Assembly: GCA_032768795.1 (NCBI GenBank) | Contig: CP136490.1 | Coordinates: 5,146,001 to 5,210,000 of the forward strand | Source: Tremella fuciformis | Taxonomy: Eukaryota > Basidiomycota > Tremellomycetes > Tremellales > Tremellaceae | DNA: 64,000 nt | Direction of reading: 5' to 3' | Shown: positions 43,241 to 55,665 of the stretch, piece after piece | Layout of the letters: each line of letters opens with the position of its first letter | Position numbering within the stretch: the first letter of the stretch is position 1 | Notes under the pieces: model-generated | The model's input: the letters and a program-made list of their open reading frames with translations, nothing else | What the model was told of the DNA's origin: nothing | Database searches by the model: none | Position numbers and translations under genes: made by a program

Positions 43241-44051
43241 ATGCTCGAGTGGGACACCGAAGCTGACGAGCCGTACTTGCCCGTCAAAGGCAAGGAGGGA
43301 TACCGCTTGACGCCCCTCCGCACCAGCGATATCGACGGCTTTTGGCAGCTCTATCGCGAGGATGCGATATCGGCCAATAGCATTCGGCACCGCAAGCCGT
43401 CAGTCCAGTCATCGTCCCTCTTACCGAGTCCGACTGATGCCCAGCTTTCCCCGCGAGGACGCCGAGAAGCGGATGCAGATGATCATGGACCGCACGCAGG
43501 GTGTCCTCGCCGAGATACGGGCGGCGCATGCGTCTGGCCGGCTTAGCCCTGATCATACTTTTGCCGAATGTCCCTTCGAGGTGATCAAAGATGCTTCCGG
43601 GAACATTGTCGGTGGGTCTCCATACTTTGTGAGCCTATCTATTCCTGGCTGAAGATCGTCAAAGGTACGCTCAACCTGCACACTTCCGATGTCGACTTTC
43701 AAGACCCCCTCGACCCGCCTTCGGAACTTGAGCACGTCAACCAGACCTGGGACGTGGGGTACAACGTCTCAGCCTCGCAGGCGGGCAAGGGCTTAGCGAC
43801 TGCCTCTCTGCGCACGCTGATAGACGATTGGGTCAAGCCGTACATGAAGTTGAGGCGAATGGGAGCGGCGAGTCTTGTGCGGTGTCATGGCCGTTGCTGA
43901 CTCTTAGGGGGCGAGGGCGACCAACGGAGCCTCGCATGCCGTCCTGCGCAAGTGTGGATACGTCGAGATTGCTCGATATGAGCGCACCACTGCGCCTGAG
44001 ATTGGTGGACAGACATTTGCAGCTGTCAAGTTTATGCTTCGGCTGGATTGA
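43241..44051 (+). CDS. GNAT-family N-acetyltransferase
   Basis: Exon 1 starts MLEWDTEADEPYLPVKGKEG-YRL and TPLRTSDIDGFWQLY. Later exons give FPREDAEKRMQMIMDRTQGV, ECPFEVIKDASGNIVG, DVGYNVSASQAGKGLATASL (the acetyl-CoA loop, Q-x-x-G-x-G/A type) and ARATNGASHAVLRKCGYVEI, the usual C-terminal GNAT block for modifying enzymes of the RimJ/RimL kind. The last intron (43868-43907, 40 nt) is GC-AG with donor GCGAGT; it is the join that gives RRMGA-GARATNGAS in frame. The substrate is unknown. Confidence 0.8.
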
Positions 44052-44057
44052 CAATGT

Positions 44058-44060
<3 letters not shown>

Positions 44061-44095
<35 letters not shown>
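44061..44095. repeat. (GT)n microsatellite
   Basis: An uninterrupted run of about 17 GT units starts 10 bases after the stop codon of the acetyltransferase gene, so it is probably in its 3' untranslated region. Its length makes it a likely polymorphic marker. Confidence 0.9.
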
Positions 44096-44096
<1 letters not shown>

Positions 44097-44161
44097 TCAA
44101 GGGGCTTCAGGTACCATCATCGACGTCTGACTGGACTCTTTGCACAGACCACTGTCAGCTG

Positions 44162-47040
44162 ATGACCCTCTCTACGAGTAAAAAAACTCTTCATTTGTTT
44201 TTTGACATTGACTCGTCACCAGCCTCACTATACTACAGCCCCTCACTCCGAGGTCGAGTTCGACGCCACCCGTCTCGTGATGGTCACCGCTGTCGCTGGC
44301 AAAGAGGACAAGGCGCTGCCTTCGGGTAAGCCCGCCGTTCCGTCCGGGATCTCTCAAGCAATGCATGCTTTCCACGTAAGTTCATGCAAGTCGACATGAC
44401 ACCACCTTCTCGCTCAGGACTCCATGAGGCGGCTGACTCGCAAGCTCAATCGCGATCAGAAGCCAGTGCCGCTCCCTCCGGTCTTCAAGAATGATTGGGC
44501 ATGGGCGTCAGAGCAGCACTTTCTGCGCAAAGACATTCCACCTCCCAAAGGGCCACTCTTCGTCTCATACGGTGATGCCACGAGCTGTTCCAACAGGGAC
44601 TGGAGGACACTGAGGGACGTCACTGTGAACGATCTCAAATGTCCTTACGTGCATAGTGGTGCGTATCAGCATCGCAGCAGTGCAGCAGTGCAAGAGGTGG
44701 TGGCTGACGAGATGACAGATCAGGTCTTCATCTGTCGAATTATCACCTCACCTCGTGCGGGTACAGGTGCGACCTTGTGAGCGGCTCCTGAATTGATTCT
44801 TGTTGTTCGTGAGAAACTAAAAGTTAGCTTTGTGGAAGACGCCAGGGGGCTCGCAATCATGGTGCACGCGCCTCACATCGCTCCCGAGCTTGGACTCGAC
44901 CTGGGCGAGGACATCCTGTACGACATGTATCCCGTTGGAGCTGTGTTAGCCATCTGCGAGCCCTACGTCAAATATTCCGCGAATCATGTGGGCGTGGAGA
45001 TCTGCGTGGATATCCCCACCGATATGACCCGGATCCACACCAGGGATCCACTTATCCGCGCAATAAAATGGGCAGCTCCCCTCCCAGTAAGCTGAAAACT
45101 CCTGCATCCAAGATCCTGCGTTCCGTGCTGACAGATGGATCGAAGCCGAACCGACAGTCGAGCAACTCAAGACACAAGGCAACGAGGCATTCGCCAAGCG
45201 GGAATATGAGGTCAGACTCCGACCTCCTCGAGCAGGGAGAATGACTGACTGTCAGTATGGGTACGAGCGATACACGCTAGCTCTTGCTGCACCAGAGACC
45301 GAGCGGGACATCGCCACGACTTTCACACTTCTCCTTAACAGAGCGATTCTCAGCATCAAGCAAGGCTGTCCCGGAGCCGCCTACCGAGACTGCATCGCTG
45401 CTGAGGCGCTCGGCCTTGTGTTGAGCGCCGGTCAGACGCAGAAGCTGACTTGGAGGAAAGCGCTTGCTGCGTACGACCTGCGGATGTGGACTCTTGCCGA
45501 GAAACATTGCGATGATGCGCTCAAGTTTGGAGTGCAGCTGGCAGCTGGTCTGCAGAAAGACATACGTCAACGTCTTTTGGAGACTCGGGGGATATTCGAC
45601 TGGCGCGACCTCTGGACGCGCCTGTGCAAAACTGGCTCCGTTGTAATGGCGGACTACATCGGTCCCATCAAGCTCGAGCGACTGCCGGGACGCGGACGCG
45701 GACTGGTATTGACTGAGGATGTCAAGGCTGGCCAGCTTCTGCTCGTCGATCAAGCATTGGTGCGATCAGTCATAAAAGGTCGCCGGGAGTTGTTCGAACT
45801 CGACTGCGCCCTCAACGTGGCAGCCAATACAGCGTCCGTCTCGATTTACTCCAAGAACAAGGCCATCCACGAGCTCATCGACAATCCGGGCAAAATGAAG
45901 CTATGGACGGGACTGACTTACCTTGATAGTCGCACGGGGCGTCCAGCGGAGATCCCAGATCCTATGCTGCGCCCGACTCATTCGCTCGAAGACCTCTTCG
46001 TCCAGGTCAACATCGAACCTTGTCGTCTCAGTGCGATCTTGAGGAGCAACGCGTTTGGCACCGAACCTGACGTATGGACCCCTGCAACAATTGCGCTTCC
46101 GGACGGCACGATGGAAAAAGAAGGCGCCGGAGGGGTCTGCTACCGCCTAGGCTCCCTTTTCAATCATTCCTGCTGCGCCAACGTGAACCAGGAACAGTGG
46201 CGCGAGGTGCGTGAATCAGCACAAGAAGACCTGCTCTACTGACGCACGACTCAGAGCGCGGTCGTCCGTGCTCGCATGGACTTGCCGAAAGGTACCGAGT
46301 TGGTACTCACCTACTTGCAGGATTCGTATGCCTCGCGGAAAGAGCGACTCGCTCGCTCTTGGCGCTTCACTTGCGACTGCGAGCTCTGCGTTGCCGACAG
46401 CCAGGACGATCATGCGAAGCGCACGGAAATTATGAGAGCGTTCAATCCGTACTCGCCCCAGTCCCTACAAGGCTTATTAGATCCCCGGGCACACGAGACT
46501 TCGAGTTTGAAAATCATCAACGACCTCGAAAAGACGTATGCAGTAGGCAGGCGTATCAAGCCTGAGGTTTTTGAGCATGCCTCCCTGTTGTGTCTTTCAC
46601 CCGACTGGGCGAGAAAGGTCAGTATAGCCGGGCCTGGCTCTGTGCGGACCGCCGCTGATTCCAGGCTTATCTCAATCTAGGCGCCACTCTTTCCACTACA
46701 GAATCGCGCAAGATCCACGGACGACAGCTCGACACCTTGGGCCTGGTCAACCCCATAACCTTCCCCAAGATGCTAGTCGCTGCATCCCTTTTTTCCATCC
46801 CTGTGAGCATCTTCCCCTGTTATCGCGAAGGGGGAAGATGGAGGCTGACTTCAGCATCCAGAAGAGGCCGCGAGCTGGATTGCGACCGCCTGTTGGGCTC
46901 ACGACGTGCTGCATGGCGGCGGGCGTTGGCTCTTTGAGCAAAAGTTTGCGGCTCTGCTGCCGAAGAATATCTCTTGGGACTATAAGAATCCAGTGCAGGA
47001 TCATGGCCCCGCCGAAGACCTGGGCGATGATCTGGACTAG
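44162..47040 (+). CDS. TPR and SET domain protein
   Basis: The proposed start at 44162 gives MTLST and, across a GTAAAA...CTACAG intron, TPHSEVEFDATRLVM; an ATG at 44279 is the alternative. An N-terminal region of unknown fold contains SFVEDARGLAIMVHAPHIAP. The TPR part reads LKTQGNEAFAKREYE, YGYERYTLALAAPE and LLLNRAILSIKQGCPGAAYR. The SET part has GRGLVLTEDVKAGQLLLVDQ, CYRLGSLFNHSCCANVNQ, VVRARMDLPKGTELVLTYL and the post-SET-like zinc cluster FTCDCELC. The last exon starts HPEEAASWIATACW and ends at 47040. This is the SMYD/Set5-6-like class of putative lysine methyltransferases; the target protein is unknown. Confidence 0.8.
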
Positions 47041-47272
47041 ACTAATCGGGTCTCGACTATGTCTACAAGGGTGTATATAGGTCCTAGCATGCGCAGATGA
47101 GGCTCTTGACCAAGGTTCTTGCATATAGTGGTTGGTTTTCTGTTCATGACCGAATTTGCCACCCGACCTGAGTGCATGGTTATCAAAGAGGTCCTTTGCA
47201 GTTTTGTCGTCACTCTGCATCTCCTCATATGCCGGCGTCAAGGGCCATCGCACAAGGTCTACCGGCTCGCGA

Positions 47273-49965
47273 TGTTCCGTGCGATGTCCATCTCCTTGAC
47301 CTCAGACCCCTCCCCCGCTCGAGAAAACAGCGGGTTCCGTCCCCATTGGCCCTTCTTCGATCGGCCCCTACTCTTTCAAAGTATGGCTCCCTTGGTCTCG
47401 CCGCCATGCCATGCACAGTCATCGTGTATATGACTGATGGGCAGCCCTGCTACCGAACATCCTATCGGCGGACCCAGACCTTCTCCTGGCCTTGTTGGGC
47501 GCTGGCAACATCGCCCTATACTGGCGATGCGTCGCTCTCTGCGACAGTCTCGAGATACATCCGGGAGCTCAGAGGCCCGAGACACCCCCTGCACCAGATT
47601 CCGATTGCTCAGGATCAGGGCTTGCCGTCCACGCTCGGTACTTTGACATTGCATGTGTCGGTCGGTCATGCGGCTGACGAGATGAGATGGACTCGAAGTT
47701 CTCCCAGGATCCGGCTATCTTCCCTCATGATCAGACAGGCAGGTGCGCACACAGACGATCCCTGTGCCCAGGCGAGCGCTCTTCTGCGACGTTACTTGCA
47801 AGTGATCAGTCTGGACATCGTGGCCGGGGGACTGATAGACCACGAACTTTGGAGGGTGCGATAGACATGAATTCTGGCGAAGGGTCTGCTGACTTTAAGG
47901 CGATCGCTAGCTTACCCCATCTCGAAGAGCTCTTCATCCGGTCGCCAACGCCGCATGTGCTTCATGAGCCGTCTCTGACCTGTCCGTCACAGAGAATCAG
48001 CCCCGCCCTCCAGCTTCTCATTCCGCCTGGACTTGCAAGACGGCCACCCTCTCCGCCCCCGAACGATATAGAGGACGCAATCAAGTTCCGCTCAGCAAGG
48101 ATCATTGGCGCAGGTGGATATGGTTTGGGACCCGCTTGGGAGCATTTACAAGTGCTTCATCTCGAAGGCTTGGACCAGACCGGGGTACGCCTCGGTCTCT
48201 CTTCTGAGTCGGAGCTGAAAGAGCAGTCGCGCAACCTTGCCACCCACTTGCAAATGCTCTGTAATGAAGGGTCTGTACCGACGCTCTCTCACATACACCT
48301 CACGACCCACTTCATGGACCTGACCTTGTTGTCGGCTGTCGGTAGGCTGGGCTCTTTTGGTAATCTGCGTCGACTCGAGCTTGGGACGAGTGGAACAAAG
48401 GTCAATGCGGAATGCTTGCAACTGGTGCTGAAGCGGTGCACGGGACTGGAGGCCCTGGTTCTGAGAGATGTGGAAGGTATGTCATATATCCGTGCGAGGA
48501 TGAGTGTCTGAGTCTAGGTCGACTGGAGAAGGGCACCTGGTCGAGCATCCAGATCTGGCCGGCGACACTGCGTACTTTGATCGTGGAGATATCCGAATAC
48601 CTTCCTCACCACTCGTCAGTGGCCTGTTCCTCCTAAGGATCGACTAAACTGGCCTAGGTGGACCTTGCAGCATCTCCAGTCCATACACTGCGCCCCGCTT
48701 GCACAGCTCACAACCTTTGAAGTGCGGCGAGTTGTCCACCCTCTTGCTCTCCTTCCATTCCCGCCACCAATGGTGGTCGTTCCGGCGCCACCTGACACGC
48801 ATCATTCAATGCCTTTGCCGACAGATCTACTGGAACGTGTGTGTCGACATGGCGATGGCCTTTCCAGCTTGGTCTTGACCTGGTGGACGATGGACGAAGA
48901 TCAGCTTCTCAAATTGCTGAGGACGATCTCCAACGTTGAACGTCTGGAGATTTCGATCAGCATATCGATGCAGAAACTTGTAAGTCTCTCGTATCGCCCA
49001 TGGAACACTGTCTTGGGGCTGACCCGTGTCAGTTGAGCTCAGCTCCATCTTTTGGGACGTTGCGAGCCCTCGAGATTCTCGTCGTGGTCTCGTCAACGGA
49101 AGCCAACCGGCTCGTCACTGGCAGGCCGCACGGACCAGATGTCCCTCGATCCGAGCTCGAAAGTCTGCCCGAGTTCCTGGCGGAAAAACTACGAGAACCC
49201 GACGTGACGATACCGGAAATGAAAGACATGCGAAAGCTTGTCCGTCGTACACCCACTCTGCAGCGACTCTCCTGGACGGGTAGAGGGGGCAAAGGCGAAT
49301 GGATCTTCTCCCATCCGAAGAAGGGGTCTTCCCTCGTCAGCGTAGACTTCGTCCACTCGGCGATACTCACTCGGGACAAGTATCTCCAGAGCCTTACCGG
49401 ACCCCCGCCGCCCCCTGAGCGAGAACTCCACAACGAGAACACCCATGGAGGGGGTCCGATCTATCTACAACTGCCCAATACGCCGCGCAGCTCTCCGCAT
49501 TCGGTCTCCCCGGCATTGCCTGCGGAATCCGCCACACACGCGAAAGCACAAGCCACTGCTCCGAGTGTGGTGAGACCGATGACCTCGCCTACCGGAGCTG
49601 TTCCATCCTTCGGGCGCTCCGGGCTCAAGATCACCAGCAAAAGCTCCCCTGCTTCTGAAGCTGCATCACCATTTCCGCAACGCACGACATCGGGCTCAAC
49701 CCGATCAACAGACAAAACCTCCAGCTCTGCTTCTTCACTTCGAAGACAGAAGCAGCGAGCCAATCCGACCGCATTTCCTTTGTCGGGTTCTACTTCGCGT
49801 ACACGCCAGGCTGAGGTGAGCTCGATTTTCAAGCCGGACGTGGTCATCCGTTCCCAGGAAGTTCCAGCCATGGAAGGATCGAGATCGTCAGGTCGGAATG
49901 CTTCGTCGATAACTTCACCGCCGCCGTCCAGAGGGAGAAAGAGTAGCGCCAGCAGGACGAAATAA
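47273..49965 (+). CDS. Leucine-rich, F-box-like protein, start uncertain
   Basis: Several exons can be followed: SPLALLRSAPTLSKYGSL, then PNILSADPDLLLALLGAGNI with ALYWRCVALCDSLEI, and SLPHLEELFIRSPTPHVL. WEHLQVLHLEGLDQTG, FGNLRRLELGTSGTKV, LQLVLKRCTGLEALVL, LTTFEVRRVVHPLAL, GLSSLVLTWWTMDEDQLLKL and LRALEILVVVSSTEAN follow. The repeated L-x-x-L-x-L pattern and the opening resemble fungal F-box/LRR proteins, in which an F-box links to SCF ubiquitin ligases. I could not confirm a canonical F-box. The last 160 residues are Ser/Pro-rich and disordered, with a stop at 49963. The 5' exon and exact start are not settled. Confidence 0.55.
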
Positions 49966-50244
49966 GCGCAGTCAGGAGTTAGTCGATCGGCCCAGCAAAA
50001 GATCTTCATGTATCCATTAGACTGTGACATACATACGTACATCATGCATGACCTCAAGTCTATTGTTACATATATCGGTCTCTTGGGGTATCGTGAAGAA
50101 CGTAAAGGTCGTGACAAGGCGCAAATTTCAGGTGCCAAATGCTGAAGTCGATGAATGATGTTCGGTAAGGCAAATGAATGTGGGTATGCGAATTAGAACT
50201 CGGATAGGGTGGTCTCGGAAGGCAGCAGAAGCCCAGGACAGTCG

Positions 50245-51517
50245 TCAGCGACCGACGAGCCAGCCCAACTCCGTCAAAAATTTCTCCCTGATCGGCTCGA
50301 CAGCTCTTCTGAAAGCCACGACCAGGGGATGATTCCCGCTGGCCGCTTCGTCTCCGTTTGGGCCCCAAAGATCCTGTCTTCCGCTGATTTGATCCAGGCT
50401 GTTGACCCATCTTTTAACTTGGAATGCTGCATACATCCCGCCTTGTCGATTCACCTCCTCGCTGAGCTTGGCGACCCAGTGCTCCCATGCTTGCAGGATG
50501 GCGTTGCCGAGATGCGCTACTGGGGTTGCTCCTACCTCTGCTGCACCAGTCTGCTCGAGTGGCGACAACGCAAGGAGCTGTACGAGGTAGGTGGACAGCA
50601 ACAGGAGAATGTCGCACGTCTGTTGCGCGTCGGAAGAGGCGTGTTTCGTGAAGAAGTCAAGATACGTTGAACACTGCTGATTAGCTTGACCCAACCTGAT
50701 GAAGCAGTCAAATGGCTGACCATTCGACATAGTTCATCAACATGGGGGCGTTGCCGCTGCCATGTCTGCACCGAGGTGGATCGATTCTCGGGACCAATTG
50801 AGCCGAAACTGGTGGTGCCCAAACCTCGTCGAAGTTTGCCGTATGATCGGGAGATTTGGATCTCGCATTCGATGAGATCCGGCGCGGGGAGTAACGGGAG
50901 GATAGTACTCGAGAGAGAGGGATGTGATTGAAGCACTTGAAGTAGGATAGGTAGATGCGATGAAGCGGGCAGGGATGCTGCTCGTCAGCTCACAAGTAAC
51001 GGGTACCAGCGATAGAATCACCAAGCAGTATCCCCACATCAAGGTTGTCCTCCTTATCTGTCGTAGACTCTTTGGCAAGATCTGACATGATTCTTGTCCT
51101 CTTGACCATCTTGCGTGGTCCTTCATTCAAGGCTAGCCCGCCAACTCCCAGTTCATCTCGGCCTGTCTTTACATCCTTCGGCAATGAAGACGACGGGGCC
51201 GAGGGTGATGTTGGAGAAGAGAGCGACAGAGACGAGGACGATGACCTCCGCCTTGATCGCTTGAGACTTGCCTTAGGCAGGGCATTTGGTGGCTGAGTCT
51301 CCCTCCGAAAGAGTCTGGCCGAGCCGAACCCGGGCGAGATGACGGGAGTCTGTTTCGCTGGACTGGTCGAGCGATGTACGCCGAATGATGAGGAGGCGAG
51401 TGTCGAGGGGCCGGCATTGGGCGACGAGAACCCAAATCCAAAGCTCAGAGGAGATGTGCGAGGAGCAAAGCCGAAGCCTAAGGCGGAAGCGGGCTGTTGA
51501 GTCAAAGGATGCGCCAT
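50245..51517 (-). CDS. STS1: STS1/Cut8-type tether for nuclear proteasomes
   Basis: The start at 51517 opens MAHPLTQQPASALGFGFAPR. A Ser-rich, basic region (LKRSRRRSSSSS) could serve as a nuclear localisation signal. Then come VGILLGDSIAGT and, across an intron, SLPASSHLPILLQVLQSHPS with LSSTILPLLPAPDLIECE, the conserved Cut8/STS1 pattern (hPsL---I---LP-P). The last exon reads STYLDFFTKHASSDAQQT, ILQAWEHWVAKLSEEVNRQG and AFQVKRWVNSLDQI. In fission and budding yeast this short-lived protein holds the 26S proteasome at the nuclear envelope or in the nucleus. Its start lies 380 bases from that of DRG1, transcribed divergently. Confidence 0.7.
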
Positions 51518-51897
51518 TGTGTTGTGAGATGGTGGAGAGGAAGAAGCAGAGGTGAGCGAAGTCGGGCAGAAATGCTTCGCTCTCGCACTCGACGATCTGG
51601 ATTACAACATGACCTATTGCCCCCTAGCCAAGGCGATGTACAGATTTGTGATGGCAGAGAAATGAGCGGTGATGATCTGATTGAAAGAAGGATGATAACT
51701 AGAATAGTGGTGATGGGAAAATGAGAGCGTACGCGGCGGGTGGCCAAAGCTCACAGAGGGACGGAGCACTTACGTAAAGCTAAGGTCAAGCTGTCAAAAG
51801 TCGTATTGCAGCGAGTCTTCACCTGTCATTCTCAGCTCAACTGACAGCGGTCAGACACTTCTCAGATCACTCATACACCGACGAGACAGCAGGAATC
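51518..51897. promoter_or_regulatory. Divergent promoter, STS1 / DRG1
   Basis: These 380 bases lie between two divergent starts. No gene is seen in them, and no TATA box stands out. Confidence 0.4.
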
Positions 51898-53515
51898 ATG
51901 ACGACAGCCCAGAAGGTCAGTCTGAGTACCGCTTTGGGAGGGGCTATGTCTGACGGATAGATCAAAGATATCGAGGAGGAGATGGCGAAGACGCAGAAGA
52001 ACAAAGCGACCGAGTGAACACATATCAGTTGGTCAGGAGAGAAGCTGACGTTCGCCAGGTATCATTTGGGACAGCTCAAGGGTGGGGACGCTTCCGAGAC
52101 AAAGCTTCCTTCGCTGATCGTACAGCCAAACTCGCCAAGCTCAGGCGAGAATTGATCACACCGACCGGAGGTGGTGGAGGTGGCCCAGGAATCGGTTTCG
52201 ATGTGGCCAGAACTGGTGTTGCGAGTGTGGGATTCGTTGGCTTTCCCTCCGTCGTATGTGAAAAGTCGAGGCAGAGCGTGACTGTCGCTCACACCGCAGG
52301 GGAAATCGACATTGATGTCCAAATTGACGTTGGTTCATAGCCTGCTATGGGGAACCCAGGCTGACGGTTAGGGGTACGACATCTGAGGTAGCCTCCTACG
52401 AGTTCACTACCCTTACCACCGTGCCCGGTACCTTGACACACAATGGAGCCCGCATCCAAATTCTCGACTTGCCCGGTATCATTGAAGGAGCCAAAGACGG
52501 TAAAGGTCGAGGTCGCCAAGTTATCGCTGTCGCCCGCACATGTAATCTGATCTTCATCGTACTGGATGTTCTGAAGCCTCTCAACGACTTGGCGATCCTG
52601 ACAAATGAGCTGGAAGGCTTCGGGATCCGTTTGAACAAGAAGCCTCCAGCGATCACTGTCAGGAAGAAGGAGTCGGGCGGCGTGAGTCTTCATTTGATGC
52701 TCTCTATACCATGGTATTTGACCCATCTTCGAGCCTTGTGGCTGATCAACAGGTATCCATCACAAACACTGTTCCCCTTACAAAGATTGACGCAGGCGAG
52801 ATCAAAGCGGTCTTGAGCGAATACAGGATGAACAACGCTGCTGTCACGATTCACCAGCCGGACTGCACGGTCGAGGACTTTATCGATGTCGTGGAGGGAA
52901 ATCGGTGCGCGCAAGGTTTCTACGTATACGAGTGATCTGACAATCAGTGTCTACGTACCTGCCATCTGTGTGCTTAACAAGATCGACGCCATCAGCATAG
53001 AGGAGCTAGACTTGCTGTACAAGGTGAGAGCGCTTCTGTTGGATGACCCAGCACCCTTCTGAGCTCAGATTCCCGATTCTGTCCCTATATCTTCCAAGCT
53101 TTGGCTCAACGTGGACGAGCTGCTAGAAGTCATGTGGGAGAAATTGAACTTGGTCAGAATGTGAGTCCGCCTTCTCGACTGTAAGAGACCATATTGACGA
53201 GCAGCTACACCAAGCCAAGAGGACAACAGCCCGACTACAGCTCGCCGGTCGTGCTGCGGAGAGGAAAGTGTACAGTCGAGGATTTCTGTAATGCCATTCA
53301 CAAGGAGATTGTGAAGCAGTTCCGGAACGGTCAGCTAAAACATCCAGTTCGAGGATCCCAGCTGACCAATAGCCATGGTCTGGGGAACATCGGCGAAGCA
53401 CTCACGTGGTCAGAAAGTCGGGTTGGACCATGTGCTCGAGGACGAAGAGTGAGTGCGGCTTTCGTGAAGTAGAAGGAGTTCACACGCCAGCATCATCTGC
53501 ATCTACAAGAAGTAA
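51898..53515 (+). CDS. RBG1: DRG1/Rbg1-type translation-associated GTPase
   Basis: Small exons give [26 protein letters not shown] and [18 protein letters not shown], then [20 protein letters not shown] joined to [17 protein letters not shown], so an intron splits the P-loop. [18 protein letters not shown] and [20 protein letters not shown] (G3) follow, then VLNKIDAI (G4) and [17 protein letters not shown]. The C-terminal TGS domain reads [38 protein letters not shown] and [20 protein letters not shown], ending IICIYKK at 53515. This is almost full identity with the DRG family throughout. Rbg1 works with Tma46/DFRP1 on ribosomes to help translation elongation. Several introns are under 50 nt. 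Confidence 0.95.
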
Positions 53516-53789
53516 GAAGGTACGAGGGGAGAGAGGGAGCTGCTCCATCGCAGCTTTGCCATTTGTAGCATTAGACAACTTGCATAGTCCAGAATCCAGC
53601 TTTTGTTCAGCGAGCGCCTCCACTTGAACAGACCTCTGGGGATTTTGCGTCCGACTTCCACACCCAAGGTGTTTTTGTGCTCATCACATACCCTCAAGGC
53701 GTCAACATGACCCGTCGCACTTGACCCGAATGCTTTCAGAGGGGTAGCATACAAGAAGCAAGCTGGAGAGAGCTCGCTACGCTCCACGA

Positions 53790-54539
53790 ATGAAGCCACG
53801 GCTACTCTTACGCCTTGCGCCAATCTCAAGTCGGCGATGGCTGCACAGCACGACAGCCCGCTGGGGCAAAGCTCCTCCCGAGCTTCTGCGCCTCTCTGCG
53901 CTAGGCTCTGACGCCGAGCACAAGCTCGCCCGAGAGTGGCTCGACGGCTTCAGGCCGGGAGACATACCGCCCACGGCGATTGAGAAGAGTTTCGCCCGAT
54001 CCAGCGGGCCAGGGGGACAAGTGAGTCGCTCCTTTTCTCAAAATCTCAGGCAGCGAGACTCAAGACACTGACGGCAGCATGTCAACAAGACCATGTCGAA
54101 GGCCATAGTGCGATGCAGGCTCTCGGCGGACTGGGCACCGCCTTTCCTCCTGGAGCATCTTAGGCGCTCCGTGAGTCCCTCTCCTTCATCGCCCTCACTC
54201 AACTCCCACGAATGTCCTAGACTACATGACAATCCTATTGTCGATTGCCTGACAGTCGAAGCATCCGCGTGCTGATGCCCGCCGCAGAACTTGTACCTCC
54301 CCGACCCGCCTGCCCTCCTGGTGGCTTCACAAGAGTCACGCTCGGCCCCGCAGAACCAGGCTGCCGCGCTGGACAATCTCTACCGCGCCATAGTTGAAGC
54401 TGGACGGGCTGCCATACGGGGCGAGACGAGCGCCGACCAGCGCCGGAGGGTCCAAGGGCTCGAAAAGGCTCATCGGGCCAGCGTGCGGCGGGACAAAGAG
54501 CGTAGAGGAGCCAAGAAGGCTTTGAGGCGGGCAGAGTGA
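53790..54539 (+). CDS. Mitochondrial peptidyl-tRNA hydrolase with GGQ (ICT1/Rso55 type)
   Basis: A mitochondrial-targeting-like start (MKPRLLLRLAPISSRRWLHS) leads to IPPTAIEKSFARSSGPGGQ, then across an intron HVNKTMSKAIVRC. The GGQ loop followed by HVNK-T-KA is the catalytic core of the RF-1/ICT1 domain that frees stalled peptides from mitochondrial ribosomes. The tail (RRRVQGLEKAHRASVRRDKE-RR) is a basic helix like those that reach the ribosomal mRNA channel. Introns lie near 54021-54077 and 54171-54287, and the stop ends at 54539. Confidence 0.85.
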
Positions 54540-54780
54540 GAGTGTGCCCTGCTTCTTTGTTCCAAACGTCAGCTGCATGCTTGCGTCGTCGTAGCCCTGC
54601 TAGTGCATCATATCCCTCCGCCATCCTATCCTTCATGCATATAACCTACACATCTCACCACCTGCTCCAGCAGTTGCTGTCGTTCACGTGGCCCGCCTCC
54701 ACTTCGCGTGTCCGACGCGTCCAGCAATATAAAAAGTCAAAACGCACCACCTCGACTCACTCTTATCACTCAATCTCAAC
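54540..54780 (+). promoter_or_regulatory. dUTPase promoter with MCB-like ACGCGT and TATA box
   Basis: ACGCGT at 54715-54720 is the MluI cell-cycle box bound by MBF in yeasts, and TATAAAAAG begins at 54728. The start codon follows at 54781. dUTPase genes are S-phase genes in other fungi, so the box fits the product. Confidence 0.5.
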
Positions 54781-55558
54781 ATGACACACAGCGTGAGCGC
54801 CTCCCAGTGCAAACCTCCTCGCCACTGACTCCAGGTCGACCTCCAAGTGAAGCTCCTCTCGGACCGCGGCACCCTTCCCACAAGCGGCTCGGACCTCGCA
54901 GCAGGCGTCGACCTGTACGCCGCTGAGGATAAAACCATCCCCGCGCGCGGGAAAGCGCTGGTGGACCTGCAGCTGAGCATCGCCGTGCCGGAAGGGCACT
55001 ACGGGCGCGTCGCACCGCGCAGCGGACTGGGTGGGCCTTCCTCCCCTCCGTGCACCACCGATATGCCGTCGTATTCTGTGGAGGCTCAGCTCATGACCAG
55101 CCGCCAAGCACTCGATCCAGACTGGGGCAGGGGTGATCGATGCCGACTACCGCGGGCCGGTGATGGTGCTCCTGTTCAACCACTCCGATGTGGACTTTGA
55201 GGGTCCGTCCTCAACGCAACTTGTACATACCGAGCTTGAAGCTGATGCATACATAGTCAAGGCGAAAGACAGGATTGCGCAGCTGATCTTGGAACGTATC
55301 TCCGTCCCGAGGCTCAAGCTGGTAGATGTGAGCCACCCCTCTTTTCAGAGCTCGCTCACGCACGTACGGGGGCAGGGCTGACGACAGCAACTCGACTCGA
55401 CCACTCGTGGTGCTGGAGGCTTTGGCTCGACTGGCGGGTTCGGCAACGCTTCTGCGCCGAAGAAGCAGAAGCTGGAGAATGGAGAGGCGGCGCCTGTCAA
55501 CGGGGAGAGCGAACATGCACCTGAGCCCGCCGAGGCAGTCGAGACGGCGTCCAGCTAG
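54781..55558 (+). CDS. DUT1: dUTP diphosphatase (trimeric dUTPase)
   Basis: All five dUTPase motifs are present: [14 protein letters not shown] (1), RVAPRSGL (2), [19 protein letters not shown] (3), [14 protein letters not shown] (4) and the Gly-rich [16 protein letters not shown] (5). Exon 1 encodes only MTHS; a GTGAGC intron follows, and another intron joins RSGLA to [10 protein letters not shown]. The C-terminal extension [16 protein letters not shown] has a run like a nuclear localisation signal, not part of the enzyme core. The enzyme removes dUTP and supplies dUMP for dTMP synthesis. Its stop lies 107 bases from the convergent POL12 stop. Confidence 0.95.
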
Positions 55559-55665
55559 GCTGAGAAAGGATAGATCTGCATGAAGCACAGACAATGCATT
55601 GCATGATGAGATGACCAAGAACCCAGCTTTACAAGAGGATGCCGAGGAATCAAGCACCTTCACGT

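Noticed and set aside
44061..44095. (GT)n tract as a functional Z-DNA or regulatory element
   Set aside because: Its place just after a stop codon fits an ordinary microsatellite in a 3' UTR, and nothing else supports a function.
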